Positions 1 through 4,937 of a stretch of DNA of 6,236 bases are shown piece by piece (positions within the stretch are counted from its first letter, which is position 1; each line of letters starts with the position of its first letter). The stretch lies in assembly GCA_016550395.1 (NCBI GenBank), contig JABXGY010000183.1:1-6236 (forward strand), given 5' to 3'. Source of the DNA: an archaeon (lineage in GTDB: Archaea > Asgardarchaeota > Hermodarchaeia > Hermodarchaeales > Hermodarchaeaceae). The notes under the pieces are model-generated. The model had not been told where the DNA came from, did no database searches, and saw only the letters and a program-made list of their open reading frames with translations. The translations under genes were made by a program, and so were the position numbers.

Positions 1-196
1 CGCCGATATGGCTCCGAGTAACTTGTTGAGGAATCACCTTCACCCGTTTGCAATCAGGGATATACTGGGAGGCTTTTTCCATGGCGGCAATTACTTTCTT
101 TGTATCTGCACCAAGGTCAAGGAGGGCTGCTACGAACATATCCCCAGCAATACCTGCCATTTGCGGATCTATCACAAGGATTTTCTTACTTGCCAT
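1..196 (-). CDS. larC: LarC N-terminus, nickel insertion protein for the nickel-pincer nucleotide cofactor (partial, 3' end cut by window)
   Basis: Reading the minus strand from ATG at 196 gives 65 codons open to the window edge. The protein starts MASKKILVIDPQMAGIAGDM and continues FVAALLDLGAD. A short beta strand ending in Asp10 followed by a GI(A/S)GDM loop at residues 15-20 and an ALLDLGAD helix is the hallmark N-terminus of the LarC/DUF111 family. LarC is known to insert nickel into the thiolated pincer nucleotide in a CTP-dependent reaction, the last step of cofactor synthesis. The spacing between Asp10 and the GIAGDM glycine is one residue longer than in the DxxxG form I remember from bacterial LarC. 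A GGTGGG motif lies about 8 bases before the ATG; in-frame TTG and GTG codons just upstream are weaker alternative starts. The gene is divergent from larB, which acts earlier in the same pathway. Most of the protein, including the C-terminal catalytic part, lies outside the window. Confidence 0.85.
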   Translation of the reverse strand, partial: MASKKILVIDPQMAGIAGDMFVAALLDLGADTKKVIAAMEKASQYIPDCKRVKVIPQQVTRSHIG

Positions 197-262
197 CGAC
201 AATCCCACCAAATTTGATAAATCTTCAACTTTTAATATGCTTGGTCTATCTATCTCCAACAG
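197..262. promoter_or_regulatory. larC-larB divergent intergenic region with candidate TATA boxes
   Basis: These 66 bases separate two divergent genes of one pathway, so both promoters must lie here or inside the coding starts. On the plus strand TTTTAATAT at 230-238 resembles an archaeal TATA box about 29 bases before the GTG at 263 (38 before TTG 272). On the minus strand ATTTATCAAA (222 down to 213) lies about 20-25 bases before the larC ATG. Either would give a very short or leaderless transcript. No clear operator dyad is visible. The box calls are by eye only. Confidence 0.35.
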
Positions 263-267
263 GTGAT
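261..267 (+). promoter_or_regulatory. Shine-Dalgarno motif that may move the larB start to TTG 272
   Basis: AGGTGAT matches the 3' end of archaeal 16S rRNA (anti-SD of GGAGGTGAT). It ends four bases before an in-frame TTG at 272. The GTG at 263 lies inside the motif and has no good motif of its own. Translation from TTG would give MVSELREILEKV, closer to usual LarB N-termini than MILLVSELRE. Confidence 0.45.
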
Positions 268-1051
268 ACTTTTGGTATCTGAACTTCGGGAAATCTTAGA
301 AAAAGTCGCTCGAGGCGACTGTTCAGTCAAAGAAGCAGAAACACAACTACGACTTTTTAACATTGTTGAAGTCGCACGTCTAGCCAAATTAGATGTATCT
401 CGTGAAACCCGAAAAGGCATTCCTGAAGTTATATTTGCTAGGAACAAGAGCATCCCGGATCTCAAAAAGATAATTGACGCTGGATTACAGGCCAAGCCTG
501 TGCTGTTACTTAGCCAGTTATCGAGTGAGCAAATTAACGCGACCAGAAAGCACTTTGAAAAGAAATATGATATCAATGTATACGGAGAGGGTTCCATGGT
601 GGTCTTACAGGAACAAGGATATCTGCCAAAATCAAGGGGTGGAAAGGTTGGTATTATCGCAGCAGGAACATCAGATCGGCGTGTAGCTGAAGCGGCGAAA
701 GTTATGGCTATTCAAATGGGCTGCGAAGTCTTTGTGGCTTATGATGTAGGAGTGGCTGGTGTCCATCGGCTCTTTCCTGAACTAACGGAGATGATTGAAC
801 AGGGAATCGATGTCCTAATAGTTGCAGCTGGCATGGAAGGCGCTCTCCCCTCGCTAGTAACAGGACTTGTTGATATTCCTGTTATTGGTCTTCCCATTTC
901 TACAGGTTATGGGCTGGGTGGAGAAGGGCTTGGTGCATTAATTTCGATGTTGCAATCTTGCTCACTTGGTTTAGCTGTCGTGAACATCGACAATGGAATC
1001 GGAGCAGGGGCAATCGCAGCATTAATTGCAAATCGCATTGCCCAGAAGTGA
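263..1051 (+). CDS. larB: LarB, pyridinium-3,5-biscarboxylic acid mononucleotide synthase
   Basis: This 262-residue protein matches LarB across its full length. In the known reaction, LarB carboxylates the nicotinic ring of nicotinic acid adenine dinucleotide and hydrolyses the phosphoanhydride, giving pyridinium-3,5-biscarboxylic acid mononucleotide, the first step towards the nickel-pincer nucleotide. The N-terminal third carries the LarB-specific helical region and ETRKGIPEVIFA (48-59). The PurE-like domain follows: AAGTSD (133-138), YDVGVAGVHRL (160-170), AGMEGALPSLVTGLV (189-203), a TGYGLGGEG loop (214-222) and VVNIDNGIGAGA (239-250). Cys233 in MLQSCSLG fits the conserved cysteine known to form a transient adduct with the pyridine ring in Lactiplantibacillus LarB. 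The size is near the family norm. The start is uncertain: GTG at 263 is the longest choice, but TTG at 272 is better placed behind AGGTGAT. PurE itself is less likely because of the N-terminal domain and the IDNG region. Confidence 0.93.
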   Translation: MILLVSELREILEKVARGDCSVKEAETQLRLFNIVEVARLAKLDVSRETRKGIPEVIFARNKSIPDLKKIIDAGLQAKPVLLLSQLSSEQINATRKHFEKKYDINVYGEGSMVVLQEQGYLPKSRGGKVGIIAAGTSDRRVAEAAKVMAIQMGCEVFVAYDVGVAGVHRLFPELTEMIEQGIDVLIVAAGMEGALPSLVTGLVDIPVIGLPISTGYGLGGEGLGALISMLQSCSLGLAVVNIDNGIGAGAIAALIANRIAQK

Positions 1052-1081
1052 ACTGTAAAGATCTTATTCCAGAAAATCGCA

Positions 1082-1098
1082 AGAAAAATGGTTTTTCT
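1082..1098 (+). terminator. A/T-rich hairpin after larB, possible terminator
   Basis: AGAAAAA (1082-1088) and TTTTTCT (1092-1098) form a perfect 7-bp inverted repeat around a TGG loop, 30 bases after the larB stop codon. The right arm holds T5. Archaeal termination is driven mainly by T tracts, so the T run could act with or without the hairpin. The position fits the end of the larB transcript. Confidence 0.4.
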
Positions 1099-1186
1099 AA
1101 ACAGTTGTGGATAGGCTTTAAGAAGTACCCAGGAGGCAGTCTAACTGAACTCCTCTTACCACACAATCCTCTTCTTGAGAGGACCG

Positions 1187-1264
1187 ATGGGGATCGAAAG
1201 CAATTCCAGCGGAAAATCAGCTAAATTACTAGCCCATAATGGTACTGTTGAACCAGAGGAGTAA
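1187..1264 (+). CDS. Possible 25-codon mini-ORF ahead of the GTPase gene
   Basis: ATG at 1187 opens 25 codons ending in TAA at 1262-1264. The peptide begins MGIESNSSGKSAKLLAHNG and ends TVEPEE. An AGAGG motif ends four bases before the ATG, a usable ribosome-binding site, and that AGAGG is also the right arm of a small hairpin (CCTCT 1168-1172 with AGAGG 1178-1182). Its stop lies 14 bases before the GTPase GTG. It has no recognisable domain and could be a chance ORF; a translated leader peptide is the other reading. It is recorded because it is the only readable content of the gap between larB and the GTPase gene. Confidence 0.15.
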   Translation: MGIESNSSGKSAKLLAHNGTVEPEE

Positions 1265-1278
1265 GATGGTGGTAAATC

Positions 1279-1866
1279 GTGCAGCAAGACCCAGTAGGTT
1301 GGGTATCTTCTGGAGATGCAAGTCTGCCCCGAAAAGCAGTTCTAAAGCTGATCGTAGTTGGAGAGGGCGGGGTTGGCAAGACAACACTAATTCATCGGTA
1401 CCTCACCGGTAACTATCTAGATCAGCGTATGACAGTAGGATCAGGATTTGCTACACGAGATATCGAAGTTGAGGGTGTAACTATCACCTTAGCCATCTGG
1501 GATTTTGCAGGAGAACAACGGTTCCGCTTTTTAATGCCTCACTATTGTCGTGGTGCACTGGGGTGTATTCTGACCTTTGATCTCACACGACTTACCACCT
1601 TCTATCATCTTGATGAATGGTTAGAGATTGTTCGTGAAAACACACAGAATATTCCCATTATCCTGATAGGAACAAAGGCTGATATTCCATCAACACAACG
1701 TCAAGATGGACACGAATATGCCAAACTAAATGGATTGGCTGGCTATCTAGAGACCAGTTCAAAAGATGGCATCAATGTAACTGAAACCTTCGATATTATC
1801 GCTAATCTGATGTGGAGTCGATTGACCACCTCTGAGCCAATATCCATTGGTGCATCAACTTCATAG
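1279..1866 (+). CDS. Ras/Rab-like small GTPase
   Basis: This 195-residue protein has a full small-GTPase core after a 20-residue N-terminal extension. G1/P-loop is GEGGVGKT (28-35). G2 is probably Thr52 in QRMTVGSGF. G3 is DFAGEQ (75-80), G4 is TKAD (132-135, Thr replacing the usual Asn) and G5 is SSK (160-162). The stretch RFRFLMPHYCRGALGCILTFDLT (81-103) is Rab/Ras-like. In such proteins GTP binding drives a conformational switch controlling partner binding; no partner can be named here. The residue matching Ras Gln61 is Glu79, with Gln80 next, so the usual catalytic Gln-Glu order is swapped. The C-terminus ends SIGASTS with no cysteine, so it cannot be prenylated in the eukaryotic manner; membrane contact, if any, needs another route. 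The GTG start is chosen because an in-frame TAA lies six bases upstream, no other ATG/GTG/TTG precedes the P-loop, and GGTGGT (1268-1273) sits five bases upstream. Such expanded Ras-like families are typical of Asgard archaea. Confidence 0.93.
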   Translation: MQQDPVGWVSSGDASLPRKAVLKLIVVGEGGVGKTTLIHRYLTGNYLDQRMTVGSGFATRDIEVEGVTITLAIWDFAGEQRFRFLMPHYCRGALGCILTFDLTRLTTFYHLDEWLEIVRENTQNIPIILIGTKADIPSTQRQDGHEYAKLNGLAGYLETSSKDGINVTETFDIIANLMWSRLTTSEPISIGASTS

Positions 1867-1952
1867 TTTTACTCAATGGTTTTCCACGAACTACTGCGAT
1901 TGAATTGTGCTTACCCCTTGAAATAATCTCGAAGGAGAGAAACACACTTAAT

Positions 1953-2004
1953 TCTCGATTCAAACTGTTCAAACCCCAACAGAGGGGAAAATTCAGTATC
2001 GAGA
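1953..2004 (+). promoter_or_regulatory. Nested stem-loop just before the malic enzyme start
   Basis: Three nested arms are visible: TCTCGAT (1953-1959) with ATCGAGA (1998-2004), ACTG (1964-1967) with CAGT (1994-1997), and CCCC (1974-1977) with GGGG (1984-1987) around a six-base AACAGA loop. That is 15 base pairs in 52 bases, ending nine bases before the ATG. It would sit in the mRNA leader if transcription starts upstream, or could mark the end of the GTPase transcript. It matches no riboswitch class that I know. The rest of the 1867-2013 gap shows no gene and no clear TATA box. Confidence 0.3.
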
Positions 2005-2013
2005 TGTAATTAC

Positions 2014-3375
2014 ATGACTCAAGCTGATCGACCACCAACCAAAGAAGAATTACTTGAAAAAGCCAAACAACCAGCAAAGGAAGCCATGCAACTCCATCCT
2101 TACTATAAGGGAAAAATTCAGACAATCCCTAAATGCACTATTCGTGGATTCGACGATTTTGCCATCTGGTATACCCCTGGCGTCGCAGCTCCATGCCGTG
2201 ATATTCAAGCCAATCCCGAAAAAGTTTGGGAACACACAAACAAGGGCAATACCATTGCCGTCGTTTCTGATGGCAGCCGTGTCCTTGGCCTTGGTAATAT
2301 CGGACCTGAAGCTGGACTTCCGGTGATGGAAGGAAAGGCACTAATTTTCAAATACCTTGGTGGTGTAGATGCTATTCCTATTTGCCTAAACACACAGGAT
2401 CCAGAGAACTTCATCCGAGCTACTAAACTCTTACAACCCAGTTTTGGTGGCATTAATCTGGAAGATATCTCTAAACCCAAATGCTTCAACATTCTTCATC
2501 GTTTGAAAACTGATATGAACATTCCTGTATTTCATGACGACCAGCAGGGTACGGCTACGATTATTCTCGCCGGACTACTAGGGGCATTACGACATGTTGG
2601 CAAAGAATTGAATCAAATAACTATTGCCATGCTAGGTGTTGGAGCAGCCAACACTTGTACAGCTGAATTACTCATTGAAGCTGGGGTTCCTGCAGGAAAT
2701 ATAATCCTCTGCGATCGTGATGGTTTGCTCTATAAGGGTCGGGAAGACTTGAAGCAAATGAAAGAAGATGAACACGAGAAATATGATTTAGCAATTCTAA
2801 CCAATGAGGACCAACGTACCGGTGATTTTGGTGATGCCCTTCGTGGGGCAGATGTCTGTATCTCTGCTTCAGCCCCTACGCCAGGACTCATAAAGAAAGA
2901 GTGGGTGGAAACAATGGCTTCAGATGCTATCGTATTTGCTTGTGCGAATCCACTGCCAGAGATTTGGCCATGGGAAGCAAAGGAAGCCGGTGCTAGGGTT
3001 GTTGGAACGGGACGATCCGATTTTGACAATCAGATTAATAATAGCTTAGGCTTTCCAGCAATTTTCCGTGGTGCCTTAGATGTTCGGACAACGACGATTA
3101 CTGATGAAATGTGTATTGCTGCAGCACAGGCTTTAGCGGATATCGCTGAAGAGCGGGGATTCCGTGATGATTATGTGATTCCGAGCATGGATGAATGGGA
3201 ACTATATCCCCGAGAGGCAGTAGCAGTAGGCATGAAAGCAATCGAACAGGGTGTTGCACGGAAACAATGGGAAATGGCAGAACTTCTTAAGCATACGACC
3301 CAGGTTATCAAACGATCCATTGATGTAACCCAAGCACTGATGGACAACGGATTCATTCCAAAGGCGCCCGTCTAA
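2014..3375 (+). CDS. Malic enzyme (oxaloacetate-decarboxylating malate dehydrogenase)
   Basis: This 453-residue protein is a complete short-form malic enzyme without the C-terminal phosphotransacetylase domain of MaeB. The family oxidises and decarboxylates (S)-malate to pyruvate and CO2 with NAD(P)+ and a divalent metal, in the cytosol. The N-terminal domain carries YTPGVAAPC (53-61) with catalytic Tyr53, VLGLGNIGPEAGLPVMEGKALIF shortened here to its key Lys108, and metal-ligand candidates Glu150-Asp151 and Asp175/176 in FHDDQQGTA (173-181). The Rossmann domain has GVGAAN (208-213), where the family usually has GAGAAG, then an acidic strand end at Asp234 (ILCDRDG), which favours NAD over NADP. 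ANPLPEIWPWEA (311-322) and NQINNSLGFPAIFRGALDVR (339-358) complete the active site. The ATG at 2014 lacks a strong Shine-Dalgarno motif but no other in-frame start lies near. The enzyme links the C4 acid pool to pyruvate; the reverse, CO2-fixing direction is possible. The gene appears to stand alone between two spacers. Confidence 0.95.
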   Translation: MTQADRPPTKEELLEKAKQPAKEAMQLHPYYKGKIQTIPKCTIRGFDDFAIWYTPGVAAPCRDIQANPEKVWEHTNKGNTIAVVSDGSRVLGLGNIGPEAGLPVMEGKALIFKYLGGVDAIPICLNTQDPENFIRATKLLQPSFGGINLEDISKPKCFNILHRLKTDMNIPVFHDDQQGTATIILAGLLGALRHVGKELNQITIAMLGVGAANTCTAELLIEAGVPAGNIILCDRDGLLYKGREDLKQMKEDEHEKYDLAILTNEDQRTGDFGDALRGADVCISASAPTPGLIKKEWVETMASDAIVFACANPLPEIWPWEAKEAGARVVGTGRSDFDNQINNSLGFPAIFRGALDVRTTTITDEMCIAAAQALADIAEERGFRDDYVIPSMDEWELYPREAVAVGMKAIEQGVARKQWEMAELLKHTTQVIKRSIDVTQALMDNGFIPKAPV

Positions 3376-3400
3376 TCGAGGGGCGCTTCATTTCTCTTAT
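3362..3400 (+). terminator. GC hairpin plus T-rich run at the malic enzyme stop
   Basis: GCGCCC (3364-3369) and GGGCGC (3381-3386) form a perfect 6-bp GC stem, extended by G-T and A-T pairs to 3362/3388. The malic enzyme TAA (3373-3375) lies in the 11-base loop. The tract after the stem, TTCATTTCTCTTAT, is T-rich. The arrangement resembles an intrinsic terminator, although archaea need mainly the T-rich part. It separates the malic enzyme from the HAD genes. Confidence 0.5.
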
Positions 3401-3413
3401 CCTAATAATTAGC

Positions 3414-3436
3414 AAGTTTACAGAAGGGTAAACCTT
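3414..3436. promoter_or_regulatory. Candidate operator dyad upstream of the HAD genes
   Basis: GTTTAC (3416-3421) and GTAAAC (3428-3433) form a perfect 6-bp inverted repeat with a 6-base spacer AGAAGG. The flanks AA (3414-3415) and TT (3435-3436) extend it with one extra C on the right. The 18-bp core has the size of a site for a dimeric helix-turn-helix regulator. It lies about 65-85 bases before the first HAD start, where a promoter would be expected. A TATA-like ATAATGTATTT lies further on, at about 3464-3474. The regulator is unknown. Confidence 0.3.
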
Positions 3437-3499
3437 TAACTGGTGAACTATTCACTGACGCAGATAATGTATTTCTCTATCATTGAGGGGGTTACCTGA

Positions 3500-4180
3500 G
3501 TGACTGTTTTGGTTTCAGATTTAGATGGGACACTACTGGATGTTCGTGACCGATTCGTGCATTCTCAAGTTAACGCTCTTGCCAGTCTTGGTTATGAGGT
3601 AAAAATAACCCAAGTCTATCCCCTTGTCCAATATACTATGGATGCCGACAAGTTACTGGGTGCTTTAGATATCTCGTTATCTAACAGGGAACTTGTGCAA
3701 TACTATACGCTCATTGAACAGGAATTTTACAAGGGTTGGCAGCACTCACAGGTATTTCCCGGTGCTATAGAAGCCTTACAATCTATTCGTCCTCAACTAA
3801 CTGCCTTAAGACTCATTACCTCTCGCGCGTGGGTTGAAGAAACTCGACGGGAAGTTAAGGCATTCGGGCTAGATCAGCTTTTTGATCAGCACGTGTTCAC
3901 TCGTGGTGATCTAGCTCGTGCAGAGGGAGTTGATGAGATACCCTTGTATCCCTATCTAGAACATCGACAACGACTTATCCAATTCTCTATTAATGATGTT
4001 GAAGTCCAAGACACTGTATGGGTGCTGGGAGATTCTCCCAATGAAATGCGGGCTGCTAAGGGATTAAATTACATTGCTGTAGGTGTCTTAACGGGATTCG
4101 CCTCAAAGGCTGATTTAGAACCCATCTGTGACTATATACTCAATTCAGTCGCTGACATCCCAACGCTGCTAGAAGCTTAG
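3500..4180 (+). CDS. HAD-superfamily hydrolase, first of a tandem pair
   Basis: This 226-residue protein is a haloacid-dehalogenase fold hydrolase with a helical (C1-type) cap, like phosphoglycolate-phosphatase relatives. Motif I is SDLDGTLLD with Asp7 nucleophile and Asp9 acid/base. The cap spans about residues 15-90. Motif II is LRLITSR (103-109) with Thr107, and motif IV is VLGDSPNE (175-182) with Asp178 and Glu182. At the place where the neighbouring paralogue has the motif III candidate lysine (AEGKDRIP), this protein has Val144 (AEGVDEIP), so the lysine that steadies the phospho-Asp intermediate may be missing or supplied elsewhere. The substrate cannot be told from sequence. GTG at 3500 is a firm start: an in-frame TGA lies directly before it, the next Met is residue 47, and GAGGGGGTT (3485-3493) is well spaced. 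It is 55 bp before its paralogue and probably co-transcribed with it. Confidence 0.88.
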   Translation: MTVLVSDLDGTLLDVRDRFVHSQVNALASLGYEVKITQVYPLVQYTMDADKLLGALDISLSNRELVQYYTLIEQEFYKGWQHSQVFPGAIEALQSIRPQLTALRLITSRAWVEETRREVKAFGLDQLFDQHVFTRGDLARAEGVDEIPLYPYLEHRQRLIQFSINDVEVQDTVWVLGDSPNEMRAAKGLNYIAVGVLTGFASKADLEPICDYILNSVADIPTLLEA

Positions 4181-4222
4181 ATTAATTGGGTAGCAAAGTC
4201 TTTAACAGGCGCTTTCTAGATG

Positions 4223-4229
4223 TTTTTTT
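4223..4229 (+). terminator. T7 tract between the HAD genes
   Basis: A run of seven T lies in the 55-base gap between the two HAD genes. Archaeal RNA polymerase can release at such tracts, so it might give partial termination. It is also so close to the next ATG (4236) that it could simply be an A/T-rich leader. No hairpin precedes it. Confidence 0.2.
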
Positions 4230-4235
4230 CTGAAG

Positions 4236-4913
4236 ATGACAATAACTGTGTTCATATCCGATCTGGATGGGACTCTTATCGATACTCGTGAGAGAGTAAT
4301 CCAGGCCCACGTTGATGGTCTACAAGGCATTGGTTATCCAGTGGAAGCTACACAAGTTCGGTCTCTGTATCAGTTTTCATTTGATGCTCGTGACCTACTT
4401 AGTCGTCTAAATCTCCACCTCAATGAGTCTGAGTTTATCAAATATCTAGGTGGTTTTCGGGATTCCTTTTATGCCAACTGGCAACTATCGCATGTCTTTC
4501 CGGGCACTATCGAGACTCTCCAGACAGTACAATCACAGGTAAAATATATGCGACTAATTACCTCACGGCAGGACATGGATAAAACTCGTAAGGAAGTCCG
4601 ACGATTCGGACTACATCGCTTTTTTGATAAAACCTTCACCCGTGGTGACCTAGCTCATGCAGAAGGGAAAGACAGAATTCCACTCTTTCCCTTTGTACCT
4701 CACCGTCGACGGCTCATCCAACTTGCCTTACAAGACATTGAAGTAGATGGTGAAGTCTGGGTTGTAGGCGATTCAATGAATGAGGTCAAGGCTGCCCAGA
4801 GTCTAGGCTTTGTTACTATTGGTGTCTTAACCAGCTATAGCACTAAGGATGATTTAGCGCCCTTCGCAAGGCATATAATTAACTCAATTAGTGAAATTGT
4901 GCAGCTTATTTAG
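4236..4913 (+). CDS. HAD-superfamily hydrolase, second of a tandem pair
   Basis: This 225-residue protein is a close paralogue of the gene just upstream; by eye about half of aligned positions are identical over the full length, including QVFPG/HVFPG, LITSR, FTRGDLA and IPL(Y/F)P(Y/F). It keeps all HAD signatures: Asp9 and Asp11 in SDLDGTLID, Thr109 in LITSR, Lys145 in AEGKDRIP as the likely motif III lysine, and GDSMNE (178-183) with Asp179 and Glu183. The helical cap lies at about residues 17-92. It should be a metal-dependent (Mg2+) phosphatase or related phosphotransferase; the substrate is unknown. The ATG at 4236 is chosen because an in-frame TAA at 4203 limits extension, although no clear Shine-Dalgarno motif precedes it; GTG at 4248 would shorten the first strand. 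It lies 24 bases before the helicase-like gene, suggesting one transcript. Confidence 0.9.
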   Translation: MTITVFISDLDGTLIDTRERVIQAHVDGLQGIGYPVEATQVRSLYQFSFDARDLLSRLNLHLNESEFIKYLGGFRDSFYANWQLSHVFPGTIETLQTVQSQVKYMRLITSRQDMDKTRKEVRRFGLHRFFDKTFTRGDLAHAEGKDRIPLFPFVPHRRRLIQLALQDIEVDGEVWVVGDSMNEVKAAQSLGFVTIGVLTSYSTKDDLAPFARHIINSISEIVQLI

Positions 4914-4937
4914 CCTGCGCTTATATGGTAAATGATT

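Noticed and set aside
8..282. Three overlapping plus-strand ORFs of 60-72 codons at the left edge
   Set aside because: They lie opposite the larC start and its promoter region; only the minus-strand frame gives a recognisable protein.
250..597. Minus-strand ORF of 115 codons
   Set aside because: It is antisense to the strongly conserved LarB frame and has no recognisable domain.
900..1224. Overlapping ORFs of 88 codons on both strands covering the larB end and the following gap
   Set aside because: Both share most of their length with larB in other frames, show basic and compositionally odd translations, and have no supporting start signal.
1052..1278. A tRNA or other structured RNA gene in the gap between larB and the GTPase gene
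   Set aside because: No T-arm (GGTTCRANTCC-like) or acceptor-stem pairing was found; only two short hairpins are visible.
1266..1410. ATG at 1266 with AGAGGAG four bases upstream as the GTPase start
   Set aside because: It is in a different frame and reaches a stop after about 48 codons. Joining it to the GTPase would need a frameshift, while GTG 1279 with GGTGGT explains the gene without one.
1802..2125. Minus-strand ORF of 107 codons across the GTPase-malic enzyme gap
   Set aside because: It overlaps both real genes, has no domain, and its hydrophobic stretch reflects the complement of coding sequence.
2730..3029. Minus-strand ORF of 99 codons inside the malic enzyme gene
   Set aside because: It is fully antisense to a conserved catalytic domain; its Ser/Pro-rich composition is typical of a shadow frame.
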